DNA from: Bradyrhizobium sp. NP1
GTDB taxonomy: Bacteria; Pseudomonadota; Alphaproteobacteria; Rhizobiales; Xanthobacteraceae
Assembly: GCF_030378205.1 (NCBI RefSeq)
Contig: NZ_CP127385.1
Coordinates: 7,108,001-7,172,000 of the forward strand
DNA: 64,000 bases
Direction of reading: 5' to 3'
Position numbers and translations under genes: made by a program. This document shows positions 17,984-26,682 of the stretch, in pieces; within the stretch, counting starts at the first letter, position 1, and each line of letters starts with the position of its first letter. The notes below the pieces were generated by a model. The model was not told where the DNA came from. It saw only the letters and a program-made list of their open reading frames with translations, and made no database searches.

Positions 17984-19752
17984 GTGATGAAGACGCACCT
18001 TCCCATCCTCATTTTCGCAGGCGTGATGGCGGCCGTCCCGCTGTTGCCCGGCATGCCGCCGTTCTGGATCGTGCTGCTCGACAATATCGGGCTGTCCGCG
18101 CTGGTTGCGATGGGACTGGTGCTCTTGACCGGCGTCGGCGGCCTCACCTCGTTCGGCCAGGCGGCATTCTGCGGCTTCGGCGCCTATACCACCGCGCTGT
18201 TGACCACGGCCTATGGGCTGTCGCCCTGGGTGACGCTGCCGCTGTCGCTCATCGTCAGCGGCGTCGCCGCCGTGCTGCTCGGCCTCGTCACCGTGCGGCT
18301 GTCCGGCCACTATTTGCCGCTCGGCACCATCGCCTGGGGCCTTGGCCTGTTCTATCTGTTCAGCAAGCTGGAATTCTTGGGCCGCAACGACGGCATCTCC
18401 GGCATTCCGCCGCTGTCGATCGGTTCGCTCAAGATGATCGACCCCGGCGCGATCTACTATGCGATCTGGATCGCGGTGCTGATCTGCGCGATCCTGACGC
18501 TGAACCTGCTGGACTCCCGCACCGGCCGCGCCATTCGCGCGCTGCGGCGCGGCCACGTCGCGGCCGAAGCCTTCGGCGTCGAGACCGCGCGCGCCAAGCT
18601 GCTCGTCTTCATCCATGCCGCGGTGCTCGCCGGCCTGTCGGGCTGGCTCTATGCGCATTTCCAGCGCGCCGCCAATCCGACGCCGTTCGGCGCGCAGGCC
18701 GGCATCGAATATCTCTTCATCGCGGTCGTCGGCGGCGCCGGCTATGTCTGGGGCGGCGTGCTGGGCGCGGCCATCGTCATCGTGCTGAAGGAGGTCCTGC
18801 AGAGCTACCTGCCGTATCTGCTGCACGGCGAGGGCCAGCTCGAAACCATCGTGTTCGGCATCCTGCTGGTCGCGCTGCTGCAGCTTGCGCCCGGCGGCGT
18901 CTGGCCCTGGCTGACGTCGCTGCTGCCGCTCAAGGGCGAGCGCAAGCGCCCCGACACCAGCGCGACGCTGCCCGCGCGGGCGCGTGCGCCGGGCGGGCCC
19001 GACGTGCTGCTGCAGCTCGACAGTGCCAGAAAACAGTTCGGCGGCGTGATTGCGGTCAACAACGTCTCCTTCGACGTGCAGGCGCGCGAGATCGTCGCCC
19101 TGATCGGCCCGAATGGCGCGGGCAAGAGCACGACCTTCAACCTGATCACGGGCGTGCTGACCGCATCGAGCGGCAACATCACCGTGCTCGGCCGAAAGCT
19201 CCACAATGTCAGGCCGCAAGAGGTGGTGAAGCTCGGGATTTCCCGCACCTTCCAGCACGTCAAGCTGGTGCCCGACATGACGGTGCTGGAAAACGTCGCG
19301 CTCGGCGCGCATCTGCGCGGCACGTCCGGCGCGCTGTCGAGCATGCTGCGCCTCGACCGCGGCGATGAGGCGAAACTGCTGGCGGAGGCCGCGCGCCAGA
19401 TCGAGCGCGTCGGCCTCTCCGAGCAGATCGACCAGCTCGCAGGCGCCCTGTCGCTCGGCCAGCAGCGCATCGTCGAGATCGCGCGCGCGCTCTGCGCCGA
19501 TCCCGTCCTGCTCCTGCTCGACGAGCCGGCCGCGGGACTGCGCCACATGGAGAAGCAGCGGCTTGCCGCTTTGCTCAGGCAATTGCGCGACGGCGGCATG
19601 TCGGTGCTGCTGGTCGAGCACGACATGGGTTTCGTGATGGATCTCGCCGACCGCATCGTGGTGCTCGATTTCGGCACCAAGATCGCGGAGGGGACGCCGG
19701 CCGCGATCAAGAGCGATCCCGCCGTGATCAAGGCCTATCTGGGAGCGACCGC

Positions 19753-19756
<4 letters not shown>
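17984..19756 (+). CDS. LivM-LivG fusion: ABC permease and ATPase in one polypeptide
   Basis: A 590-residue protein combining both functions. Residues 1 to about 315 form a LivM permease ([20 protein letters not shown] near residue 46). After a linker at about 320-345 ([19 protein letters not shown]) a complete LivG ATPase follows with Walker [10 protein letters not shown] near 375, [12 protein letters not shown] near 420, signature [15 protein letters not shown] near 488 and Walker [12 protein letters not shown] near 507. GTG at 17984 or ATG at 17987 could be the start; GAGGAGGAAAAGG lies upstream. It overlaps livF by 4 bp. Such fusions occur elsewhere in Rhizobiales, whereas the first transporter here keeps the parts separate. 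Confidence 0.9.
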
Positions 19757-20484
<728 letters not shown>

Positions 20485-20488
20485 GATC

Positions 20489-20588
20489 GTCATGCCCCGC
20501 GCATGCGGGGCATCCAGTATCCGCCGAAACTGATGCGCAATCTCAGATGCCGCCGAGTACTGGATCACCCGCTTTCGCGGGTGATGAC
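20489..20588. repeat. Intergenic palindromic repeat pair between convergent genes
   Basis: GCCCCGC-GCAT-GCGGGGC followed by ATCCAGTA faces TACTGGAT followed by CACCCGC-TTTC-GCGGGTG, so the whole unit is itself an inverted repeat. It fills the gap between livF and the convergent binding-protein gene and is a plausible bidirectional terminator. Confidence 0.8.
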
Positions 20589-20613
20589 AGCCTTTATCCG
20601 GTGATGGCCTACC

Positions 20614-21765
20614 TTACTGCGCCGGGACGTATTTGCCGTCCTTCACGGTGAGGATGATCCGCGAGCGGTCGTCGAGGCCGTAGCGGTCCTTCTCGGTGAA
20701 GTTATAGACGCCCTGGCTGGCGGCGATCTCGCGCTCCGTGAGAAAGGCCTGGCGGATCGCCTCGCGGAATTCCGGCGTGCCGGGTTTTGCGGTCTTGAGC
20801 GCGGTGGGGATCACGCGCTTGAGCACCTCGAAGGCGTCGTAGGAATGGCCGGCGAACTGGCTGCGGCTGCTCGCACCATATTTCGCTTCGTAGGCCGTGT
20901 TGAGCGCCAGGCCCGGCTTCTTGGTCAGCGCGGAATCCGGCTGCGTCTCCGGCGACATCACCGGCCCCGATGCCATGATCACGCCCTCCGCCGCCTTGCC
21001 GGCGATGCGGATGAAATCCATGCTGGCGGCGCCATGGGTCTGGTAGATCAGGCCCTTGTAGCCGCGATCGCGCAGCTCGGTCTGCGGCAGCGCGGCGGCC
21101 GTGCCGGAGGCACCGATCAGGATCGCATCGGGATTGGCGGCGACGAGCTTGAGCACCTGGCCGGTGACCGACGTATCGGGGCGCGCGAAGCGCTCCTCAT
21201 CGGCAACGGTCATGCCCATCGGCACGCCCTGGTTCTTGAAATCGTTGAACCAGAGATCGCCGTAGGAATCGGAATAGCCGATATAGCCGACCGTCTTCAC
21301 GTTATGCGCCTTCATGTGCTCGTAGAGCACCTTGCCCATGATCGGCACCGGCTGCGGCATGTCGACCGACCACTTGGCGCGCTCCGGCGTGATCGGGAAC
21401 GGTGCAAGACCGATATGCGGGATGCCGGCTTCGTTGGCGACGTTGGACACCGCCACCGTCGGCGGCGTGGTCGAGGAGCCCATGATGACGTCGGCCTTGG
21501 ATTCCGTGACAAAACGCCGCGCATTGGTGGTGGCGTTGGTCGGGTCGCCGCCGTCGTCGAGCACGATCACCTTCAGCGGCACGCCGCCGATCTCCTTCGG
21601 CACGAATTCCAGCGCATTGCGCTCGGGAATGCCGAGCGCCGCAGCCGGCCCCGTGGTGGAGATCGAGATACCGATGGTGATCTCGCTGGATTGCGCCATC
21701 GCGGGGCTTCCCGCGAGCGCAAAGGCAACCGCGATCGCAGCCGTCGGCAGAAGAGCCGTCCTCAT
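20614..21765 (-). CDS. ABC transporter periplasmic binding protein of the hydroxycinnamate cluster (CouP-like)
   Basis: Leu/Ile/Val-type periplasmic binding protein of 383 residues with a signal peptide ending near AGSPAMAQ-SSEITIG. It starts at the ATG at 21765 with GGGAGGA upstream. It is unlike the three tandem paralogues at 10.7-14.9 kb (ISISTTGPAAALGIPERNA, KADVIMGSSTTPPTVAVSNV), so it probably binds a different ligand. It is the last gene of the minus-strand hydroxycinnamate series and lies tail-to-tail with the Liv-type permease/ATPase operon, which itself lacks a binding protein. The two are therefore likely partners, by analogy with CouP of the aryl-acid ABC transporter in R. palustris. 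Confidence 0.88.
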   Translation of the reverse strand: MRTALLPTAAIAVAFALAGSPAMAQSSEITIGISISTTGPAAALGIPERNALEFVPKEIGGVPLKVIVLDDGGDPTNATTNARRFVTESKADVIMGSSTTPPTVAVSNVANEAGIPHIGLAPFPITPERAKWSVDMPQPVPIMGKVLYEHMKAHNVKTVGYIGYSDSYGDLWFNDFKNQGVPMGMTVADEERFARPDTSVTGQVLKLVAANPDAILIGASGTAAALPQTELRDRGYKGLIYQTHGAASMDFIRIAGKAAEGVIMASGPVMSPETQPDSALTKKPGLALNTAYEAKYGASSRSQFAGHSYDAFEVLKRVIPTALKTAKPGTPEFREAIRQAFLTEREIAASQGVYNFTEKDRYGLDDRSRIILTVKDGKYVPAQ

Positions 21766-21808
21766 TCATTCCTCCCGTTATACTTTCGTCGATAGAGCCC
21801 GATTGATC

Positions 21809-21853
21809 GCTATCGCGCGATGGCTTTGGGTCAAATAGCCATCGCGCCATAGC
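21809..21853. promoter_or_regulatory. 17-bp inverted repeat upstream of the binding-protein gene
   Basis: GCTATCGCGCGATGGCT at 21809-21825 pairs with AGCCATCGCGCCATAGC at 21837-21853, 16 of 17 positions, around an 11-base loop. It sits 44 bp upstream of the start codon, so it could be an operator or an attenuator-like hairpin. Confidence 0.5.
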
Positions 21854-21863
21854 TTTTCGTTTA

Positions 21864-21910
21864 AGCATGATCTTTCCGGAAAACCGGTATCCACTTTTCC
21901 GGATCGTGCT
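21864..21910. repeat. Palindromic repeat (agcatgatc family)
   Basis: AGCATGATC and TCCGGAAAA pair with TTTTCCGGA and GATCGTGCT across about 10 bases. It is of the same family as 11904-11952. Confidence 0.75.
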
Positions 21911-21954
21911 TTGGTCCCTGTTTAGGCGATGCGGGGCCAAGAGTCAGCCCCGCG

Positions 21955-22374
21955 TCAGCCCCGCATGAATCTTGCCACGATCTCCTCCGGGAATGGCGCC
22001 GACTTCAGCCTGCCGGGATCGTCGGGATGATGCCCGACCAGGACGCGCGTCTCGAACGCTTCGATCGCCAACGCCTCATCCTTGTACACCTTGTGGGTGA
22101 CCTCGAAGCTCGAACGGTTGAAGTGCTCCACCCGGCTCTCGATCGTGATCCAGTCGCCATGGGTGGAGGCGATGTAGAACTTCGCGCGGGTGTCGACCAT
22201 GGGGATGCCGACCAGCCCGTACTTCTTCACGATGTCCTGCTTCGAGAAGCCGGCGGCCTCGAACATGATCGAGGTGGAGTCGTCGAACATCTCGAAGTAG
22301 CGCGGATAGTAGACGATGTTGGCGGGGTCGCAGTCGCCCCACTGGATCTGCACCTGGCGCCGGTGGACGAACAT
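21955..22374 (-). CDS. 4-hydroxybenzoyl-CoA thioesterase-like hotdog protein
   Basis: Thioesterase of 139 residues from the ATG at 22374 (MFVHRRQVQIQWGDCDPAN), chosen because GAGGGG lies just upstream and the family begins here; the frame extends 13 codons further without a ribosome site. The motif WGDCDPANIVYYPRYFEM closely matches the Pseudomonas CBS3 4-hydroxybenzoyl-CoA thioesterase active site; Asp16 corresponds to its catalytic Asp17. It would hydrolyse an aroyl-CoA to the free acid and CoA in the cytoplasm. It starts 10 bp after the SDR gene, so the two are coupled. With pobA nearby, release of 4-hydroxybenzoate from its CoA ester is the natural role, though a general acyl-CoA thioesterase cannot be excluded. 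Confidence 0.85.
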   Translation of the reverse strand: MFVHRRQVQIQWGDCDPANIVYYPRYFEMFDDSTSIMFEAAGFSKQDIVKKYGLVGIPMVDTRAKFYIASTHGDWITIESRVEHFNRSSFEVTHKVYKDEALAIEAFETRVLVGHHPDDPGRLKSAPFPEEIVARFMRG

Positions 22375-22384
22375 GGCCCCTCGC

Positions 22385-23146
22385 CTATTTCGGCGCCATG
22401 CGCAGCGAGGCATCGAGCCGTACCACCTCGCCGTTGAGGTAGGGGTTGTCGATCATGTGCATCGCGAGTGCGGCGAACTCGTCGGGATCGCCGAGGCGGT
22501 GCGGGAACGGGACCGCGGCAGCAAGCGAATCCTGCGCCTCCTGCGGCAGGCCGGCGAGCAGCGGCGTGCGGAACAGGCCGGGCGCGATCGTCAGCACGCG
22601 GATGCCGAACTGCGCGAATTCGCGCGCGATCGGCAGCGTCATGCCGACGATGCCGCCCTTCGACGCCGAATAGGCGGACTGTCCGATCTGGCCGTCATAG
22701 GCCGCAACCGACGCCGTGTTGATGATGACGCCGCGCTCGCCGCTCGGCTGCGGCTCGAGCTTCGCCATCTCGGCGCCCGCGAGCCGCAGCATGTTGAACG
22801 TGCCGATCAGATTGATGCGGATCACGCGCTCGAAATCCGCCAGAGGCATCGGCCCGTCGCGGCCGACCACGCGCTTGGCAACGCCGATGCCGGCGCAATT
22901 GACCAGCACCCGCGCCGGCCCGTGGACCTTTGCGGCCTGCGTGATCGCAGCTTCCGCGGACGCGGAAGCCGCGACATCGCAGGTGATGGCGGTGCCCTTG
23001 ATCTCGGCGGCGACGGTTTCCGCGAGCTTGGTGTTGAGGTCGCAGATCGCGACCCTCGCGCCAAGCGCGGCAAGCCTGCGGGCGGTGGCCTCACCCAGCC
23101 CCGATGCGCCACCGGTGACGATGGCGGCCTGACCCTTCATCTGCAT
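22385..23146 (-). CDS. Short-chain dehydrogenase (3-hydroxyacyl-CoA dehydrogenase type)
   Basis: Classical SDR of 253 residues with NAD-binding [19 protein letters not shown] near residue 11, NCAGIG near 83 and the catalytic pair YSASK near 157 (Ser upstream in [10 protein letters not shown]). The long loop before the active site and the overall pattern resemble type II 3-hydroxyacyl-CoA dehydrogenases (HSD10-like). AGGGAGGA precedes the ATG. It lies between feruloyl-CoA synthase and the aroyl-CoA thioesterase, so it could oxidise the 3-hydroxy-3-aryl-propanoyl-CoA formed by the crotonase. The SDR at 53.4 kb is a close paralogue in a different acyl-CoA module. Confidence 0.87.
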   Translation of the reverse strand: MQMKGQAAIVTGGASGLGEATARRLAALGARVAICDLNTKLAETVAAEIKGTAITCDVAASASAEAAITQAAKVHGPARVLVNCAGIGVAKRVVGRDGPMPLADFERVIRINLIGTFNMLRLAGAEMAKLEPQPSGERGVIINTASVAAYDGQIGQSAYSASKGGIVGMTLPIAREFAQFGIRVLTIAPGLFRTPLLAGLPQEAQDSLAAAVPFPHRLGDPDEFAALAMHMIDNPYLNGEVVRLDASLRMAPK

Positions 23147-23176
23147 GCTATCCTCCCTTGAACGAACTGATGCTGA

Positions 23177-25027
23177 CTATAGCGCGATCACGCGCGGCGA
23201 TGGCGGCTCGGCATAAAGTTCCTCGATCAGCCCAGCACGGTGTTCCAGCACCGCGCGCTGGTTGATCGACCCTTTGTCGGTGACCTCGCCGCGGTCGATC
23301 GACAGCGGCGCATCCAGCAGCATCGCGCGCGCAATCCGGGTCGAGGAGCCGGTCGCGGCGGCGAGCAGCCGCTGCAACCGCTCGCGCAATGCGGCGCGAA
23401 TGCCGGGATCGGCGGCGACGGTGGCGACGTCGTCGGCGGCAAGATCGGGATTGATCAGCCGGCAGCCGTCGGGATCGGGGATCAGGATCGCCGCGACCTC
23501 GTCGCGGTTGATGCCCGCAATGACGACGTCGCGCACCAGCGGCGCGCAGGCCGCGATGACCCGCGCGCGCAGCGGGCCGACGCTGACCCAGGTGCCGCTG
23601 GCGAGCTTGAAATCCTCGGCGATGCGGCCGTCGAAATCGAAGCCAGCGTGAAGATCATCGGGATCGATCGGTTTCAGCGCATCGCCGAACTTGTAAAAGC
23701 CTTCCTCGTCGAAGGCCGCACGGGTCAATTCCGGCTGGCGCCAGTAGCCCGGCGTGACGTTCGGTCCCCTGGCGCGGACCTCGAGCTTGCCATTGTTGGG
23801 CACGAGCTTGGCCTCGTTGCCCGACACCGGCAGGCCGACATGGCCGGAGCGGCTGGTCGATGGCTTCACCGACATGAAGAACGGCGCGGTTTCGGTCGCG
23901 CCCAGTCCCGTCAGCATCGGCACGCGGAAGCCGGTCTCGGCCACCGCAAGCTCGTCGAGCCCGTTCCAGATATGCGGCGAAAGCGCCGCGCCCGAGAAGA
24001 ACATCGCATGCAGCCGGGCGAAGAATTTTCCGCGCAGGGAAGCGTCATCGCGCAGATATGGCAACAGCTGCTCATAGCCCTTGGGCACGTTGAAATAGAC
24101 GGTCGGCGAGATCTCGCGCAAATTCCGCACCGTCTCCTCGATGCCGCCAGGCACCGGCTTGCCGGCGTCGAGATACATCGAGCCGCCGTTATAGAGCGTG
24201 AGCCCGAAATTGTGGTTGCCGCCAAAGGTGTGGTTCCAGGGCAGCCAGTCGACGATCACGGGCGGCTCGTCCTTCAGGAAAGCGAGCGTCTCGCGCAGCA
24301 TCACCTGGTTGGCGCAGAGCATCGCCTGCGTGTTGATCACGGCCTTCGGGTTGCCGGTCGAGCCCGAGGTAAGCAGGAACTTGGCGATGGTGCCGGGACC
24401 GATGGCGTCATGCGCGGCATCGAGATGTTCATGCTCCGGCGTGGCCAGCAGATCGGAAAGCCGCGTGACGTCGCGGCCCGGCAGTCCGCCGCGGCTTGCA
24501 ACGATCTCGGCGTCATCGGGCACGGTGGCGGCAAGTGCTGCGGAAAATTTCGCGGCATCGTCGGCGAACACGAGGCCCGGCGTCAGAAGCTTCATCAGAT
24601 AAGCGAGCTTGCCAAAGTCCTTCGACACCAGCGAATAGGCCGGCGAGACCGGACAGAACGGGACGCCTGCATAGAGCGCGCCGAAGGCGACCAGCGCGTG
24701 ATCGATCGCATTGCCGGAGAGGATGACGACCGGCCGCTCCGCCGAGAGACGGCGCGAAAGCAGCGCGGAAGCGATCTGGCGGGTCGCGCGCAGCAATTCG
24801 GCATAGGTGAGCCGCCGCCAGCCCGCGCCCGCGCGCTCCGCCATGAAGACGCGGTCCGGCGCGGCATCCGCCCAGTGATGCAGGCGATCGGTGATTCGCG
24901 TCGGATAATCGGTGAGCTGCCGCTTCGGGCGCAGATAGATGGCTCCGTCGTCACGGCGCTCGATCGCGACATCGGGATCGCCGAAGGAGATCGCGCGTAG
25001 CGGATGAGGCTTGTCCTTGGCGATCAT
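23177..25027 (-). CDS. Feruloyl-CoA synthase (hydroxycinnamate-CoA ligase)
   Basis: ANL-superfamily ligase of 616 residues, the length typical of feruloyl-CoA synthases and longer than most acyl-CoA ligases. It converts ferulate, p-coumarate or caffeate with ATP and CoA to the CoA thioester. The phosphate loop LLTSGSTGNPKAVINT is near residue 220, the WLPWNHTFGGNHNFG segment typical of this subfamily near 265, and MLTGLGATETAPFF near 385. The C-terminal domain is short and atypical (GRIAEDFKLASGTWVSVGPL), as in the family. It lies 16 bp downstream of the crotonase gene, forming a CouAB-like pair. The ribosome site is weak, consistent with translational coupling. Confidence 0.85.
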   Translation of the reverse strand: MIAKDKPHPLRAISFGDPDVAIERRDDGAIYLRPKRQLTDYPTRITDRLHHWADAAPDRVFMAERAGAGWRRLTYAELLRATRQIASALLSRRLSAERPVVILSGNAIDHALVAFGALYAGVPFCPVSPAYSLVSKDFGKLAYLMKLLTPGLVFADDAAKFSAALAATVPDDAEIVASRGGLPGRDVTRLSDLLATPEHEHLDAAHDAIGPGTIAKFLLTSGSTGNPKAVINTQAMLCANQVMLRETLAFLKDEPPVIVDWLPWNHTFGGNHNFGLTLYNGGSMYLDAGKPVPGGIEETVRNLREISPTVYFNVPKGYEQLLPYLRDDASLRGKFFARLHAMFFSGAALSPHIWNGLDELAVAETGFRVPMLTGLGATETAPFFMSVKPSTSRSGHVGLPVSGNEAKLVPNNGKLEVRARGPNVTPGYWRQPELTRAAFDEEGFYKFGDALKPIDPDDLHAGFDFDGRIAEDFKLASGTWVSVGPLRARVIAACAPLVRDVVIAGINRDEVAAILIPDPDGCRLINPDLAADDVATVAADPGIRAALRERLQRLLAAATGSSTRIARAMLLDAPLSIDRGEVTDKGSINQRAVLEHRAGLIEELYAEPPSPRVIAL

Positions 25028-25043
25028 GGCCGGATGCGCGCTC

Positions 25044-25841
25044 CTATCGGGCCGGCTTGACCTTGGCGGTCCTGCGATCGAGGAAGGCGCGGATGCGCCG
25101 CTTGGCCTCCTTGTCGCTCTGCGCCACGGTCGCCATCAGGGATTCCATCAAAAGCCCGGTCTGCGGGTTGGCCTCGGCGATCATCGGCAGCGCCTGCAGC
25201 ACCGCAAAGTTCGTGAGCGGCGCATTCGCCGCGATGCGCCCGGCGAGCTCCAGCGCCTTCGCAAGCGCGCCGCCCTCCTCCACGAGATATTGCGCAAAGC
25301 CATAGGCGGCGCCCTCGGTCGCCGAATAGACGCGGCCGGTCAGCATCATGTCGGTCATGCGGGCAACCCCGATCAGCCGCGGCAGCCGCACCGAGCCGCC
25401 GCCGCCGACGAAGATGCCGCGCTGGCCCTCGGGCAGCGCGAAATAGGCGGATGGCTCTGCGACGCGGATATGCGCGGCGCAGGCAAGCTCGAGCCCGCCC
25501 CCGATCACCGCGCCCTTCAGCGCGGCGATCACGGGCACGCGGCTATACTGGATGCGGTCGAACACGCGGTGCCACATCTGCGAGTGGCGCAGCCCCTCGG
25601 TCGCGTCGTGCTCGGTAAGCTCGGAAAGGTCGAGGCCGGAGGAGAAATGATCGCCGACGCCGTGGATCACGACGGCGCCGACATCATCGGGCAGATCGAC
25701 GAAGCAATCGCCGATCGCGTGGATGATGCCGTCATTGAGCGCGTTGCGCTTGGCCGGCCGGTTCAGCCCGACCGCCAGCACCGCACCGTTTCGTTCGATC
25801 GTCAGCAGCGCCTGACCAGCGGCGCCCGCGGCGTTTCCCAT
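25044..25841 (-). CDS. Enoyl-CoA hydratase/aldolase of the crotonase family (hydroxycinnamoyl-CoA hydratase candidate)
   Basis: Crotonase of 265 residues from the ATG at 25841 (MGNAAGAAGQALLTIERNG), preferred over an upstream in-frame start because it fits the family start and AGGA lies about 10 bases before it. Oxyanion-hole segments are DHFSSGLDLSEL near residue 64 and LKGAVIGGGLELACAAHIRV near 105. It precedes feruloyl-CoA synthase by 16 bp. It is expected to hydrate the hydroxycinnamoyl-CoA double bond; whether it also cleaves the product to an aryl aldehyde and acetyl-CoA cannot be read from sequence, and it is not an obvious match to the classic Pseudomonas Ech. An AT-rich dyad overlaps its promoter region. 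Confidence 0.83.
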   Translation of the reverse strand: MGNAAGAAGQALLTIERNGAVLAVGLNRPAKRNALNDGIIHAIGDCFVDLPDDVGAVVIHGVGDHFSSGLDLSELTEHDATEGLRHSQMWHRVFDRIQYSRVPVIAALKGAVIGGGLELACAAHIRVAEPSAYFALPEGQRGIFVGGGGSVRLPRLIGVARMTDMMLTGRVYSATEGAAYGFAQYLVEEGGALAKALELAGRIAANAPLTNFAVLQALPMIAEANPQTGLLMESLMATVAQSDKEAKRRIRAFLDRRTAKVKPAR

Positions 25842-25865
25842 GGGACATTGTTCCTGTCCAGAATA

Positions 25866-25880
25866 GTTATGTTTTATAAC
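25866..25880. promoter_or_regulatory. Candidate operator upstream of the crotonase/feruloyl-CoA synthase genes
   Basis: GTTAT-GTTTT-ATAAC is a perfect 5-bp-arm dyad 25 bp upstream of the crotonase start. It resembles the other AT-rich dyads near marR and pobA in this cluster. Confidence 0.45.
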
Positions 25881-25957
25881 GATTGGCGAAGGAGTCAACA
25901 CGACGAGGCGGGACCGGTCGTTCTCTTCCCCTCAGGATGCCCGAGCGGCAGCGAGGG

Positions 25958-26047
25958 CGGGTGAGGGGTTCAGATCTATCGAGAGACAAAAACCCCTCAC
26001 CCGGCTCGCCGGCGCTTCGCGCCGTCGATCCACCAAGGGGAGAGGGT
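25958..26047. repeat. Intergenic palindromic repeat (gtgaggggtt / ctccccgc family)
   Basis: CGGGTGAGGGGTT at 25958-25970 pairs perfectly with AACCCCTCACCCG at 25991-26003. A second small hairpin (GGCGC-TTC-GCGCC) follows. It separates the DUF3237 gene from the crotonase gene. Confidence 0.8.
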
Positions 26048-26055
26048 AAGAGGAG

Positions 26056-26514
26056 CTACAGCACCTCGTGCACGTCGACGACGACGCGGTCGGGGTGGCG
26101 CGCGGCGGAGGCCACGAAGATGCGCTGCATCAACCAGCGATAGCGCTCCTGACCGGTCTCGAATTTCGGCACGGTGCGGAAATAGATCAGCTTCGGGTCG
26201 ACCGCTTCGCCGCGCTTGAGCTTTTCGAGCAATTCCGCCGGGCCGAAGCGGATGCCGCGGTTCTCGACATAGACGACCGCGCCATCGTCGGTCTCGAAGG
26301 CGTATTTCGCCTCCAGGTCGATCAATTCGTCGGGACGGACGATCTGGAAATCCGCGCCGAAGGGAAGCACCTTCCCGGTGATCGCGCCGGTCACCTCGCC
26401 GCCGAGAATCGGGATGATGCGGCGCACGCCATGGCCGGTCTCGCCGGCGGACGTCACCGCGCCGACGCGAGCGGTAATGGTGAAGACGTATTTCGTGGCA
26501 AGCTGCGGCACCAT
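26056..26514 (-). CDS. DUF3237 (UPF0311) family protein
   Basis: Protein of 152 residues with the DUF3237 pattern: an N-terminal strand (LATKYVFTITARVG), HGVRRIIPILGGEVTG in the first third, and IYFRTVPKFETGQERYRWLM towards the end. The family forms a small beta-barrel; its biochemical role is not established, but members often sit in aromatic-catabolism clusters. It lies between the TRAP permease and the crotonase genes on the same strand. Its ATG at 26514 abuts a palindromic element directly and has no visible ribosome site, so expression may depend on the element or on a later start. Confidence 0.8.
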   Translation of the reverse strand: MVPQLATKYVFTITARVGAVTSAGETGHGVRRIIPILGGEVTGAITGKVLPFGADFQIVRPDELIDLEAKYAFETDDGAVVYVENRGIRFGPAELLEKLKRGEAVDPKLIYFRTVPKFETGQERYRWLMQRIFVASAARHPDRVVVDVHEVL

Positions 26515-26515
26515 A

Positions 26516-26591
26516 CTAGTGGTCCGATTCTAACATTCGCATCCCGTCTTAGCATGCATATTTGCGAATGTTAGAATCAAAGGACCACTAG
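26516..26591. repeat. CTAGTG-ended palindromic element, copy 1
   Basis: Left arm CTAGTGGTCC-GATTCTAAC-ATTCGCA pairs with the right arm ending TTTGATTCTAACATTCGCA read on the other strand; the arms differ by a small indel. The 76-bp element abuts the DUF3237 start codon. No coding capacity, so a MITE-like element is likely. Confidence 0.8.
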
Positions 26592-26603
26592 CAAATATTT
26601 GTT

Positions 26604-26682
26604 GCTAGTGGAGTTTGGATTTGACATTTCGCTTGCGCGCCTGCGGTGGTTGGGTAGCGAATGTCAAATCCACTCCACTAGC
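26604..26682. repeat. CTAGTG-ended palindromic element, copy 2
   Basis: GCTAGTGGAGTTTGGATTTG plus ACATTTCGCT pairs with AGCGAATGTCAAATCC plus ACTCCACTAGC, with small indels. It is separated from copy 1 by 12 bp, and CTAGCAA-N7-TTGCTAG spans the junction. Its right end supplies the TAG stop codon of dctM at 26678-26680. Confidence 0.8.

Noticed and set aside
23240..25000. A 586-codon plus-strand frame opposite feruloyl-CoA synthase.
   Set aside because: It lies fully antisense to a well-supported ligase and has the low-complexity composition of shadow frames.
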